Counted from the stretch's first letter, positions 12,401 through 24,590 are shown. The stretch is 64,000 nt of DNA from Mangifera indica (GCF_011075055.1 NC_058149.1:697001-761000); one strand, 5' to 3'. Translations and numbers: made by a program. The notes: generated by a model from the sequence alone, not told the origin.

Positions 12401-12910
12401 AAATTATTTTGATAATCTATATTTTAAAACTAACATTTCTTTATTTGGTAAGCTAAATAATTCGATAATATTTTATTACTAAGAGTAATATGACAAGTAA
12501 TACAGGGGTAATTATCTCTATTTTAAATATTAAAATTTTATCAACATACTTTTAATTTTATTACAATTTTATTTGTACTTGTTTTTTAATATAAAAATAT
12601 TCTTAGTTTTCAATTAAAATAACAAATATCAGAAAAAATATTTAAGAAAAAAATATTATCAATAAAATGGAAACTCAAATAATATTTTAATTAATTTTAT
12701 AATTTGATAGCATAAAAATATTGTAATATATTATTAACATAAAAAAAATATTTTAGAAAATACAAAAAAAAAAATTTTTAAACATTTAAATAAAATAATG
12801 TTTTGGTAATCTAGCAACTCTATAACTATTAATCGTCCATGTAATCTATATATATGATAATCTTTTATTTTTAATAATAAAACATTATTTAAACCAAACA
12901 TACCCTAAAA
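9497..12910 (+). repeat. Old segmental duplication, copy B
   Basis: This is the partner of the segment at about 3290-9010, with the landmark pairs listed there. It is shorter and lacks any counterpart of the Mutator-like element at 5846-6807. It carries its own insertion of GAGCTCAA/CTTGAGCT-rich repeat sequence at about 10050-10680. The two copies differ at many positions and by numerous small indels, so the duplication is old. A 61-codon minus-strand frame at 11522-11707 is probably chance. Confidence 0.85.
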
Positions 12911-13329
12911 TATATAAATCAAATACAATAATTATTTATATATGTCAATTCTATCAAACATAATAATAATTTATACCCAATAATCTTTCAGATAATCTAT
13001 TATTGTAATAATCTTTTATTTATTTTTTGTAATAAATCATTGAACAATGTTATATGTAACCAGTTTTGAGTACCTAATTGGATACTCAAATAATATTTCA
13101 TACGATTGAATCTTACTTTATTCTTAATTTATAATAACTTACTCAGATAACCATATATTATCTTATTATCCTATCAAAGATGTAACTGGGTTGCACATGA
13201 TTTTACCATAACAGATTACCCTGACCAAAAGTAACCTTAATGTTGAACCCAAATCCATGGATGAATATTTCACGTTCAAACCAGAAATCCCGAGCAAAAA
13301 TTATAAAAAGAGAAAAAAAAATTGCAAAA

Positions 13330-13725
13330 CTACTGTGCTTTAATCTCTCTTTTTGGAGATTGTGGCAACCTAGAAGAAAAGCTTTTTGAATGCTGTTCAT
13401 CCAAGTGTTTGTGATGATCATCATCTTCAAAATTCAGAGCATAACTGGAAGCATCGTAATGGAGGTCAAGGGAATGCCTTCTGGAGTGCCTTGATGATGA
13501 CCCACCTCCGCCTCCCATTCGAGAAATGAAGCTGGAGGACATCCGAATGAGTTTGTTTTTGGCGTCAGGAGAAGTTACGGTTGCACCGGAATCACTTTGA
13601 TGGTGGTTTTGGTGATGGTTGTTTTGGTGGTGATTTTTGTAGTGGACTGGGAAGCATGAAGGGGTGAGAGATGATTTCAGCTTTTGCGTGAAAGATGGAG
13701 AAGATAATGGCTCTCCATGCTCCAT
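13330..13725 (-). CDS. Small intronless plant-specific protein, function unknown
   Basis: The frame encodes 131 residues from ATG at 13725 to a stop at 13330 in a single exon. The protein is low in complexity and basic to polar: a Ser-rich N-terminus with MEHGEPLSSPSFTQKLKSSL, a His/Gln-rich stretch around residues 30-45, a GGGGGSSSRHSRRHSLDL stretch around 73-90, and a YDASSYALNFEDDD motif around 93-106. The combination of a basic Ser/Arg stretch with HSLDLxYDxxSYALNFEDD matches my recollection of a family of small plant proteins. Some of these are annotated as Avr9/Cf-9 rapidly elicited (pathogen-response) proteins, but I cannot assign a function. There are no membrane segments or signal peptide. 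A TATA-like sequence lies about 60 bp upstream. Composition is far less AT-rich than the flanks, which supports a real gene. Confidence 0.75.
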   Translation of the reverse strand: MEHGEPLSSPSFTQKLKSSLTPSCFPVHYKNHHQNNHHQNHHQSDSGATVTSPDAKNKLIRMSSSFISRMGGGGGSSSRHSRRHSLDLHYDASSYALNFEDDDHHKHLDEQHSKSFSSRLPQSPKREIKAQ

Positions 13726-13778
13726 GATTACAGAAGAATATGCAATAAAAGTAAGAGAATGTATGGAGTTTTCTAGGG

Positions 13779-13789
13779 TTTTTATAAAG
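13779..13789 (-). promoter_or_regulatory. TATA-like box of the small minus-strand gene
   Basis: On the minus strand the sequence reads CTTTATAAAAAC, about 60 bp upstream of the start codon at 13725. This spacing allows a short leader of roughly 30 nt. No experimental support. Confidence 0.45.
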
Positions 13790-13959
13790 AGAGAGAGGAA
13801 AAAATGGGAGTGAGTTTGAGGTTGAAGATGATGAGAAAGAGAGCGGTTGATGTTGAGGCCGAATTTAAAGGGAGTTTTGGGTGATGATCATTGGTGTGGA
13901 GATTTGATGGTTAAATTTACTAATATAAAACACCACCATTTTTATACTCTTGATTAATA

Positions 13960-15700
13960 TATTTTGAATTTGTGATGGATTCGAACTAAGTTAGCTTAAA
14001 CTCGATTGTCAATTGGGTTCGAATGAGTCTGAAATAAGTTTAACTCAAGTTAAGTTCGAGTTTGGAGAGTGTTCAGTTTGTCCAATTTATGAGAGCTTGT
14101 AAAAGTTCAATTCAAATATATTAAAACGATATCATTTTACCCAATACACATAAAAGATATATTTTTGGATGATTTTGGCTTTGCAACAATATTGAACTAA
14201 GTTCGATACTATAACCAAACTCAAATTGAACTTGAGCTCTACTCTGTTGAAGTCAAGCCGAGCCTGAACTAGTTTGAGGGCAATTTATCGAAATCAAGCC
14301 TAAGCTTGAACTTGACTCTTTCAAACTGAGTCAAACTTGAGCTAACCCAAACTTAAACTCAATTAGACTCAAATTTATTCCTATTTTAAGTAATATTATA
14401 TGTACTAACAGTGAATACATCTATAATCTCATTATTGGGTTGAGTGATTTAATTATTTATTTTGTCTTTAATTTAAAATTAACTAATCACATAATAATAC
14501 ATCAATTTATTTGCATTTGTTAATACCATTGTACCTGTTAATGCTACATGTACACCATAAGTAATAACGGGTAATATCAAATTAATTTGTTATTATATAA
14601 TTAAGTGATTTAATTATTTACTTTAAATCTAATTCAAAATCATTTAATCATATGATGATATATCAATTTATTTATAATAATTAGTATCCAACTGTTTGTG
14701 CATGAACTATTATTTATTCAAAAATATATTTTCAACTATACCCAAATAATTTTAAAAGGCTCGCAAAATAAACAGAAAGGATTTTAGTAAAATAGATGTA
14801 CATATGCCAGTATAATTTGTATATATCATATCAACATGCATTACCTGCCTGTATCATACAATTGGACAAATACGTATACCATCATTCTATGGAGAGCAAA
14901 TTACATTTTCCCACCTAAGGTTTGACTTGTTATTTTGTGCCCCATAATGTCACATAGGGTTAAAGATTTAAGAACTTGTTAGTTACTTAGGGTTGAATTC
15001 AAACCGAATTTGTTTGAATTTGAGCTCAAACTTGACTTGAATAAACCCAAAATAAACTCGGCTTAAGCAAGTTCAAGCTCAAACCTGAGAGTTCAATATT
15101 TTCAAACTCGAGCATTAAAGGTGTCCGTCTGATAAAACTCACAAACTTAAAAAATTCGATATAAATCGACTAAAAAGACGTCATTTTAATTAATATACAT
15201 TAAAATAATGTTGTTTTAATATCGAACCGAGCTTAAAACTCTAATTCAAGTTTAGCTCCTCTCAAAAGAGCTAAGTTCGAGCTTGAGCTTCAATTCAAGC
15301 CTCTATTAAAATGGGTTGATCTTAGTTGAATTCGAATCTAACTCTAACGTTAGGCCCTATATTTGTGGTACGCATATGTCTAGCCCATGGTCCATGATGA
15401 AGGGCTACTAATCCAATCTTTGCAACATCTTCATTGGGTTAAGAAAGACTTGACCCACCAAACAAGAAGCCAAAGCCCTAAACTAATTTGATTTCAAACA
15501 AAGGCAGCTTCAATTAAGGTAGATCCAATTTGAGTCAAACCAATTCTATATGAAAAAATGAATTCTCCAAACTAAAAAAGTGAATGCTCGAAGTCTGGCT
15601 TAGAATTAGTCATTTGGCCCATTAATTAATTACTTAATTATATGACAGAATATTTTGTAAGAGTATCTAATAACCTGAGACGCACTAAATAAGAATATAT
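13960..15700. other. Intergenic DNA with GAGCTCAA-type repeats and MITE fragments
   Basis: Two stretches (about 13970-14380 and 14990-15350) consist of variants of CTCAAACTTGAGCTC and TTCGAGCTTGAGCT around an inner AACGATATCATTTT-like motif. The same kind of sequence recurs at about 10050-10680, 19000-19320, 36030-36540, 37210-37560 and 59580-59900. Between the two stretches lie fragments of the AT-rich MITE family with the ATTTTAAATTAAAGAT core (about 14440-14700). Near 14905 is a partial Mutator-like end (CCCACCTAAGGTTTGACTTG). No gene was seen. Confidence 0.55.
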
Positions 15701-15704
15701 TTTA

Positions 15705-16060
15705 GGCCAAAAGGCTTATTCCCACCCCAGGTTTATTGAAAACCCAATTTTGTACTTATTAACTTTAAAAAACTCAAACATCCACTGATGAGTAACTTTT
15801 TGTCAAAAATTTCGGTTAAAATTTGGGGTAAAACCGTTATTAAACAAAAAAAATATAAAAAGACTAAGCTTTTATAACATTCCCCCCTCAATTTTAAAAC
15901 TCATAATTTTCCCCTAAATTTTCCTTCAAAGTTTGAAATCTCTCAATATCTCTTTAGCTTTTTCTCCTCCAATGACTCACTTTTCTCGGCTATCAATCGA
16001 CCTTCCCTCTTTCTTCTCCCTCACCAATCGATTCTCCTTACACTAATTTTGCCTTTGTCA
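15705..16060. mobile_element. One-armed fragment of the Mutator-like element family
   Basis: It begins GGCCAAAAGGCTTATTCC and continues CACCCCAGGTTTATTG, matching the terminal repeat of the elements at 5846 and 40985. It continues through the usual inner stretch (CCCCCCTCAATTTTAAAACT, then CTCATAATTTTCCCC). I could not find a matching right arm, so it is probably truncated near 16060-16260. A 62-codon frame at 16074-16262 has no recognisable motif. Confidence 0.6.
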
Positions 16061-16299
16061 AAGACAACAACTGTTGTCTTCATCTCAAATGAAGGCGTCA
16101 TCTTTATCCCAAACAAAAATGAAAACAAAGAAACGAAAACCTTTGTTTACTTTTGAGACAGAGACTATTGGACCCCTAAGTTTTTTGATTATGTCAAAAT
16201 TAAGTTTAATGTTGATATTTAATAATTATTATGCTAACAAAGTCCATGACATAAAGTTCTAATGGCCGAAAGATACTCGAAATGCAAATGTGCAATTTT

Positions 16300-17300
16300 T
16301 CAATTCAAGGATGCTAGTCCCCAAATAAGATGTCGGTCTTTTTGCCAGTCTGATACCTATCATTAGGAATCTGAAACTCTCAAGAATGTTATCTAAATTA
16401 CTAGGGACGTTTGTCCCTCTGAAAAAGACATTTGTCCCTTATTAGATGACGACCATGGGATGTCCATTATTTCTTCAATGCATTATCAAGCATAATTGGA
16501 ATGGTTAACAAAGTCAACATATTGGGACACCCATCCCATGCCCATCCACGCATGATTGATGCTTTTTGGAATTTTAAGGAGCAAGGTAGGACGCCCATCC
16601 CTATAGTGGCATGTTTCAAGAATTCGACCATTAAACAACTATTACAAAGCCGCCAAAACACGGATGTGTAAGAGGATGCCCATCTCGAATACAAGGATGG
16701 CTATCAACGACTAGTGTTTTTTAAAGTAAAAACATCTTTTTCACAAGTCAACGACTAGTAAAATTAATCCAACGGATCTTTCAAGTCTCAAGGCTATATA
16801 AAACCACTTAGATTGAAGTCAAATACGTTAGAAAACATACTCAAAGCATTCAAGAATTCTTCTCTTAATCTCTAAGCTCTCAATCTCTCTTTAGAAACCA
16901 AAACTCATATTTTTTCAAGAGAAACATTTGTACACATTAGTAAAATTAGTCTATTAGAGACATACTCTTCTTGTAAGTCTTCTTTCAAATTACATTTGGG
17001 TGAAATCTCGTATTACTACTAAAAAAAAGGTGAAATCTCAAGTCAATTAGTGTAATTCATAAGTGATTCGAGTAGAAACTTCAAGCCGATTGCTTAAAGA
17101 AATTGACTTAGGAGGCTTAGGACAAAAAGCTCTGAGCCAGTTTAAAATTCTTGAGCATTTTCTAAACTCTTATCTTTTACTTTATGCTTTAACTATTTAT
17201 TTGTTTTGCTTCGTGGAATTTTGAGTCAAAATCAAATTTGATAAATTTTGTGTTTAATTTTTTAATAATCATATTCACCCCTTCTCCTCGAGGATTAATT
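16300..17300 (+). mobile_element. Probable LTR remnant of a Copia-type retrotransposon
   Basis: The order of features resembles the R-U5 side of plant Copia LTRs. There are repeated GGACGCCCATCCC/GGGATGTCCAT-like motifs (16440-16690), a TATA-like GGCTATATAAAACC near 16792, and a pyrimidine- and TCTC-rich leader (16860-16900). A terminal-type CATATTCACCCCTTCTCC follows near 17270. In intact elements a primer-binding site beginning TGGTATCAGAGC would come next; I do not see one, nor any gag or pol frame. It may be a solo or truncated LTR. Boundaries are approximate. Confidence 0.45.
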
Positions 17301-18960
17301 CAAAAATATTTGATCATATGAGATCGTATTATTGATACTAAATTAATACTCTATATATAGTTTTACCTTTCTGCCCTTTACTTTTGCCCTCTATCAGCTT
17401 GGATAGAAAATGTCACAGTTTCCAAAACATCAATAATGAAAATTAAACAAAAATTATTTAAAAAATATGAAGCCGGCAACATTTAATTGAAGAAATCAGT
17501 AGCAAATAAAAAATTGGATCCGCACTTTTAATTTTGTGCTTTGTAAAATGGACAGAGAAAGATCCAAAGTACGTGAAAACAAAAAAACAAAAAAATCCAA
17601 ACAGAGTAAATAATTTAAAAGTTAAAATATTTTAAGAGTCTAAGAAATTACGCAAGCAAAAAGGCAAAAACAGAAACAAGAGAAGCTAAAATAATGAAAA
17701 TGAAAGCAATTTTGCGGATTAAATCATTGCAAACAAAGCAACAAGAACAAAAAAAATAGCCAATGATAAGAAAACCCATTTAAGAATAATCAAAAACCAA
17801 ACTAAAGTCAAACAATTAACTTATCTTATATACTTATTGTAAAGTTAATCATTAGACTTAAAATTTTTTTTTATTTTGAGGTGGTCATTCTAAACTTAAA
17901 AGAATAAGTCGGTGTAAATAAGAGTTTTCATTACTAAGAAAAATCCCAACCAAGGAAGCAAAAAGTTGGTATAAATGTTTCTAGTAATAGATTCCAAAAT
18001 CTCAATGAAGAGCTTAGAAATATCACATATAATATATTTATAAACTATTAAGTCTGGGTTCACTCATAACAAGTCAATCGATTTAGTTTACTTTAACTGT
18101 CAAGGGCAGTTAGTGTAAGAGAGTTATTGACAATTAGACATCTATTTAAATGTTCAAATTATCTCTTCAAAAAACATAATGTTATTTTTTAATAATAGAA
18201 GAAAACTACTTTTTCTCCTAGAAACTAAAACACTGTAAAAGCATGACTCCCAAAAAGAATGTAGTACGTGCGTAAATGGGGTTGTAAAAATGACTCACGT
18301 AAACACCTTGTTTCGTGTTTGAATAGGTTTTATCACAAACTCAAAGCTGGGTATGTGTATTCATGTTTACAGTATTCACAAAATGTTAATTTTGGCATGT
18401 TTGAATTGTTCCCAACATAAACACACAAGTGCTTTATTAATTACACAAACAACGTAAAAGAAAAAGAAGAAGAATTTGAAAGCAAATTTTGGGAATTAAT
18501 CATAAAAAAAGAAGCAACCAAACATAAAAAATAAACCAAACATAATCAAGCCATTTTAGATGAACAAAAAAACAAAGCCGAAAAGAATAAAACTTGTTTT
18601 GGTTTGCTTCTCGTATGGGTCTATTATAAGGGGAAAAATTGCTTGAGTGGAGAAACGAGTAGGGTGACTTGGCCAGAGTAGCCAACGGGATCAAGATTGG
18701 GTTGGGTGATAACTAAAATTAGGAGAATAGGTGAAAAAATAAACTTAAAAATAATGTTAATGAAATAATAAATAATATAATATAATTAGAATTAATATTT
18801 AAAAATTAGTTTAAAGCATTTTCATAATTTTAATAAAAAATAAAAATAAATTAGTATTTGACATTGGTACTAAATATTTAAAGTAGTTTTATAATTTTAT
18901 TACATGAATAAATTAAAAATGTCAATTTATGGTAGAAGGAATACTTGTTGTAGTGATACT
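17300..18960. other. AT-rich intergenic DNA, nothing recognised
   Basis: The stretch is A/T-rich with many short oligo-A runs. Frames, including a 64-codon minus-strand frame at 18500-18694, show no known motif. No RNA gene or repeat boundary was identified. Confidence 0.4.
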
Positions 18961-19496
18961 CTTCTCACATGAAAATGCAACATTATTGGATGGAATGTTG
19001 GATTTGAACCGAATCAAACTCTAATACAGGTTGGCAGAAGCTCAACTCAAATCTTGAATAGCTAATTTGAGATTGAGTTGACTCGTCCAAATTGTCAAAG
19101 AAGAGGAAGACTCATTAGAAAAAGAAAAAATCTTTCAAAACTAAAAAATTCGCTCTTTAAGAATACTCATAAAAAAAAAAAAGAATCATAAACGATAAGA
19201 GCTTCAATTTGAATCAAGTAGAATATGAGTTAAAAGATTTTCATCTTGAACTTAACTCATTCAAATCAAACATTGATCCAAGTTTAAACAACTTGGATCA
19301 AATCAATCTCTACTTTAATAATATATATTGTGTGATGCAATAAGGAATTTGAACACTCAAGACCCAATTTGGTGTCGCAATGAGCTATAAAGTATACCAG
19401 CACTATACATAAAACCAGTGAATCATAAATTTACGAGATAACAATATTTGAAGGTATTGAACTAGTACACATTTACCATTAAAGGGACAAAATTTT

Positions 19497-20170
19497 GTTT
19501 TTTCTATTGAAAATATCAAGCTTTCAAATTTTTTTACCTAAAAAAAAAAACAAATTTTCCAAATTTTCTATTGAATAGGCTAAAATATTAATCTTTTCTA
19601 TTAAAGGCACCAAACTAATCACCCTAATTCTAAAACAAAACAAACAATTTTAACTGTGTTTTTTATTTTTTAATAGAAAATAGAGTATATTAATTTGGTC
19701 TCTTCTATAGAAAATCTGAATGTTTAGTTCTTTCAATAAGAAAAACTTGAAAGTTATATTCTATCGAAAACACTAAACTAATTACCTTCCAAAACAAAAC
19801 AAAACAAAATAAACACTTTTAATTGTCTTTGTTTAGTACTTTTAATAGGAAATAATAAATATTAATTTAGTCTCTTATTTAAGAAAATATAAAAATTTAG
19901 TTTCTTCAATCGTAAAAATTTGAGAGTTATTTTTTATCGAAGACATAAAACTAGTCATTTTGTTTCGAAAACAAAATAAACAATTTTATCTATGTTTATT
20001 TATGACTTTTAATTGATAGAAAATAGTAAATATTAATTTAGTTATTTCTATAAAAAAATTTAAAAGTTTGGTTTTTTAAATAAAATAATCTTATTTATTT
20101 AATATTTTTAATAAAAAAATAATGAATATTTTATTCATTCTATAAAAAAACTAAAATTATGATTCTTTCA
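19497..20170 (+). repeat. Degenerate tandem array, period about 170-185 bp
   Basis: A unit built around TTTTAATAGAAAATA...ATTAATTTAGTCTCTT, then a GTTTAGTTCTTTCAAT-like stretch, GAAAGTTATATTCTATCGAA, and ACTAATTACCTTCCAAAAC recurs. Recognisable copies start near 19497, 19665, 19850, 20017 and 20105. The last is truncated. Copies are clearly diverged with many indels. There is no coding potential. The period is near that of some plant satellite units, but with only four to five copies I would not call it a centromeric satellite. Confidence 0.6.
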
Positions 20171-20574
20171 ATTAAAAAAATATTAAATTCGCTTTAATTA
20201 AAAAAAAAAAAAACTAAGTTCTATCCATTTAATCATAAAAAATTTGATTGTCGGACACATGGAGACATTGTTGTCCTAAATTTACGAATATTTATACAAA
20301 AAAAATTCCACAGAAATTAATATAAAAATCGTATTATATATAGGAGACCAATCCAAGACTGCCTCGATTGTTAAAATCCAGAAGAAACATGCAACCGATC
20401 ATGATCTTCTTCCAAACAAAGCCAATAAAATAACACAAAACCAGACAAGAGTCTTTTGTAGTAACCTGGACCAGATGACGAGATTACTGTGTGAATATTT
20501 AGGTTGCTTGCTCACGTGCCCCTCCTCGTACGCAACCTTCGTATGACGAAGTAATACTATACATGAAAATAAAG

Positions 20575-21255
20575 GATTTTGAATTTTTTTACCTCAAAAT
20601 AGTTCACTTGTAGATTTATATTATATTTTTTTATAATTTAAGTATTTTTATTATTTTATGTGCTTTAATATTTATATTGTTTTTTTCTTCAACTTTATAA
20701 AAGTTTTATATAAAATATAATTTATTATTATTTAATATTATAATTTCATGTTATTATATTATTTAATATTGTTATAATGTAGTTAGAATATTAATGATTA
20801 AAACTGAAAATAAGTTGATAAAAATTCAAGTCTAGATAAAAAACATAAAGAAAGGGTTGATGTTAACCTGTTCTTCAACATGAAGAACGAGTTGGTGGGA
20901 ATATTAACGCGAAGGCTTGATGTAATTGCCAATCCGTTCTTTATGTGTTTTTTTATTCATACATGGATCTTTGTCAAATCATTCTCAGTTTTAATCATTA
21001 ATGTTTCAATTACATTATAACAACATTAAATAATATAATAATATAAAATCATAATATTAAACAATATAACATGAAATCACAACATTAAATAAAATAAAAT
21101 TATATTTCACAGAAAATCGTAAATATGAATCTTTATAAGGTTAAAGACAATAGCAGTTTAAGTATTCCAATATATCAAATAGTAAAAATGTTTAAACTAT
21201 AAAAAATGTGATATAAATATATAAAAGAGCCCATTTTAGGGTAAAAAATTCAATA
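20575..21255. mobile_element. Long inverted-repeat element of about 680 bp
   Basis: The left arm starts GAATTTTTTTACCTCAAAAT near 20581 and runs to about 20815 (TTAATGATTAAAACTGA). The right arm is its inverse, from TCAGTTTTAATCATTAATG near 20988 to CATTTTAGGGTAAAAAATTC near 21251. The core (about 20850-20975) is not palindromic and contains paired GTTCTTCAACATGAAGAAC-like sequence. Arms are diverged by small differences. No transposase or clear target duplication was seen. The structure fits a foldback/MITE-type transposon lying a few hundred bases upstream of the RHY1A-like gene. Confidence 0.65.
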
Positions 21256-21699
21256 TCTCTAAAAATAATTTTTACAAACTTATTCATATAATTTAACATA
21301 ATAGTATCTAATTGAGTGATTTTAAAATGAAAAAAATAAATAAACGATCACATCACTTAATCATAAATTATCACTCATCTCAATTTATATATATAAGTTT
21401 CTATAATTTGTTTGTACTAATAATTTTATTTCAGATAGTTTCTCAGGGTAATTTGCTTTGTGCTACATCTTCAAGACTTACTGTTAAATTTTAGGTTAAA
21501 TTTTAATATTACAGAGAGAGCAGTAGATGTGGACCATGGCTGATGGAGATTGTTACAGTTGATCTTCCTCAATGGCATGGACCCGGTTTTGTCTCCCACC
21601 ACCTTTTATTTTCTCTTTGTTTTGAATCTTTCTGTCACCTGGGTTTCATCTGTTGCAGCTTTTTTTTTTCTTTTCTCTCTGTAAGTAATAAGTATTTCC

Positions 21700-22966
21700 A
21701 TGGCGGGTTCGCTTCCGGGGGTTGAATGTGCAAGAAGAAGAAGGTTTCATCAGAGTGGAGGTTGTTCTGATTCTCCAAGCATGGCTGCCCATGGCTGTTC
21801 GAGAAGATCTTCCTTTTGTTTGTATACAAGCAGCCATGATCAGACTCATCACCATGCTTCTTCTACGATCTCTTCCCCGGTACTTGTTGTTTTCTTTTTT
21901 CTTCTGAAACCCTAGATGGATTATGATTAGTTTTATTGTTGTTTACTGATTAAAAATGGATTAAAATCAGCAAAGAAGTATAATGAGTCAAGCATCTGAG
22001 GATGAGAAGCTAGGAGGAGCAGCTAGAGAAGCAAGAGAAAGACTAGATGAGAGATTCAAAACTAAAAGGAAATTAGAAACCAAAAGGTAGACCATCTTTC
22101 CAACATCATTTTTACCAATTCAAATTGAGTTCTTCTAAGCTCGCAAGCTTGAGCTAGACACTCAAGTTTGAGCTCACCAAAGAGAGCTCATTTCAAGCTC
22201 AATTGGCAATTAAGTTTAGACCAATTGGTTTGAATTGTAACATTCAATAGCCCACCCACTATTTAGATGTGTTACATTCACCCCCACCATTTTTAAGGTC
22301 CTTGGTCCAATAATCTAATCCACTATTAAGATTTTATCTACTTTAGATATAGTTTATTATGATTTTGTTTTTGAGTTTTGTAACTCAAAATACGTCTTGA
22401 CAATTTAAAATTTTACAAGATATTTAATCAATCTTATCTTATTAGCATCCCAAGAGATATAGGATGCATACACAAACCTAACATTTTTCTTATACTTTGG
22501 TGATATGAAATTTGTCTAAAGGTGTCACATGAATTCACCTCTAATTCTGACTTAACGTCTGTGTATGAACTTGATCGGGCAATTGAGTGGTGGGAGGGAG
22601 AGCTTGAGGAGAGTAAATGGGAGGCCAGCAGGGTCAGGAGAGTTGCATACAGAAGTGTTTGGGCCATCAAAGAGCTGCAGCAGTAGAAGTGGTTCAAGGA
22701 GGTTCAGTTGGTCAAAGTTAACCTGGAAGGCTTCTGAGCAAGACGACTGTGCAATTTGTTTGGAAAGGTTCAAGCCGGGTGAGAGCTTGGTTCATCTTCC
22801 ATGTGCTCATAGATTCCATGGAAGGTGCCTGGTTCCATGGCTAGAAGCCAATGCTCATTGCCCTTGTTGCAGAATGAAAATCTTGCCACCACCATCACCA
22901 TCACCATCACCATTACCACCATCATTACCACCACCATTACCACCACCAAATTCAATCATTAATTAA
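21700..22966 (+). CDS. RHY1A: RHY1A-like RING-H2 E3 ubiquitin ligase
   Basis: Three exons are inferred: 21700-21879, 21971-22086 and about 22588-22966, giving 224 residues. The N-terminus MAGSLPGVECARRRRFHQSG and the later SFCLYTSSH match what I recall of Arabidopsis RHY1A, as do a DEKLGGAAREARERL helix in exon 2 and HTEVFG before the RING. The RING-H2 (C3H2C3) uses C153, C156, C171, H173, H176, C179, C190 and C193, so it should bind two zinc ions and recruit an E2. The exon 3 acceptor is uncertain: AGs before 22588, 22597, 22603, 22609 and 22612 all keep frame. After the RING the protein runs on for about 29 residues as a Pro/Ser tail (PPPSPSPSPLPP...), coded by a CCA/TCA triplet tract at 22890-22945; I do not recall this in RHY1A. 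No transmembrane segment is present, so it is probably cytosolic or nuclear. Confidence 0.8.
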
Positions 22967-24590
22967 TCTTCTTCACCATTTTTTTTCCTTTGTAGTTTCT
23001 TAATTAGTAGATGCCAAGGAATTTGGAAGAAGAGTCTCAATTTGTTCTCTTGTTACAGAGTTTGTATGCAAATATTTGTAATCAATGCTTTGCTTCCAAT
23101 TATATAATGCACTATCTTAATAATGTAAATTTGTCCCCAAAAAATTATTATGAATAAGTGATACTTATCAGAATTGAAACAAGTGGTGTTACCTAACAAA
23201 ATTTGTCCCTTTCTTAGAAAAAAAAAAATTGGCAAAAATAACAAACTATGTATTAGTACCACTAGTAAGGAATGAATTTAAACCTAATCAAATTTGAACA
23301 GATCAGTTTAATCTCGATTTGAATTTAAAAAGTTTAATTCAAACCAGTGATAAGATCATCAGGGAGATATTATTAAAAATAGAAAAAGAGAAAAACAAAG
23401 GTCATCCTAAACGAAGAAAAAGAAGAAAAATCGTCAAAACAAAAAATCTGTTAGTAAATAGTCGGATTCAAGCCCTAGTTAAACGAGCTATACACCAAGA
23501 TAGCTCCGTTTGAATCTAACTGTAATTATTACAAATAAACAAAGTTCTCATCTAAATGATTATAGATGCATAATAGGAAAACAAATGTAAACTATTTTAA
23601 CTAATTTCAACGGGATAACAAGACATAAAAGAATCCTCCTCCTGTTTTCAAGCAAAGCAGCATTTATCTGCATCTTGACTTGATCTTCGGATAGATAGTA
23701 TGGCTAGTCACTGCATATCACTTCCAAATATAATGCTTTCTAGGTGTGATTTTCTTGGAAGGTCATTATGATGGGGGGTGGGCTAAATCAAGTAAATTGA
23801 TGTGGTACCTTTTTTTTTTTTATCACTTATGCTATACTTGACTAAGACTTCGATTTTAAGAGGAGAAGTGTGTGATTCTAGTAGCACTAGAGATCACTAT
23901 CTATCTTTTCTTTTGCCCCACCTTCAATTTCAACTTCTAATAATGATCAACATACTTGTCTAGAAGTGGGCCTATGCCATCTTGAATCCACTGCAGCAAG
24001 TATATTCTCCTCCCAACCAATTTAGTTTTAACACCCACCCAAAATTTCATTTTCAAGCTTTAGGAAAGGAGGCAAATGCAATATCTCGATTTAATAATTG
24101 GGTTTATTGTTAAAATATTATCTATTTTAGATATATAATTTATCATAATTTTGCATTTAGTTGAGTTTTCCAACCCAAATTCTAAAATACGTATTAATAA
24201 TTCAAAATTTTATTAACTATTTAATCAGTCTTTTGATATAATTCTCAAGTGATGTAAAATATTGACATATCTACCCAACTTCTCTTTTGTATATTATCAA
24301 TAATAAAACTACGTACATAAATAATGATATATTACCTTATGATTAAGTATTGGTTTATCTTTAATTTTTAATTATCTAATCATATGATGACACATCATTA
24401 TTTATATATAAAAGTTGTGTATGTAACATTACTTATACTATTAATATGGGATTTGACTAATGACATTACAACAAGTAAGAAAAAGAATGAATAGAAATTT
24501 GAAATGTTTATTATCATATTTATATAAATGTTATTTATCCAAATTTTTATTATTTGTATAATTTTCATGTTAAAAGGTAAAATTCCCCTC
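22967..24590. other. 3' flank of the RHY1A-like gene and intergenic DNA
   Basis: The first 150 bp are probably 3' UTR. About 23270-23520 is GAGCTC/AATTTGAA-type repeat DNA with a 64-codon basic frame (23319-23513) that I consider chance. Around 24300-24420 lies a copy of the AT-rich MITE family. The sequence near 23600-24060 is of mixed composition without a gene that I recognise. Confidence 0.45.

Noticed and set aside
22890..22945. Possible CRISPR-like or other array at the CCA/TCA triplet tract
   Set aside because: It is a simple triplet repeat within the RING gene reading frame, without spacers.
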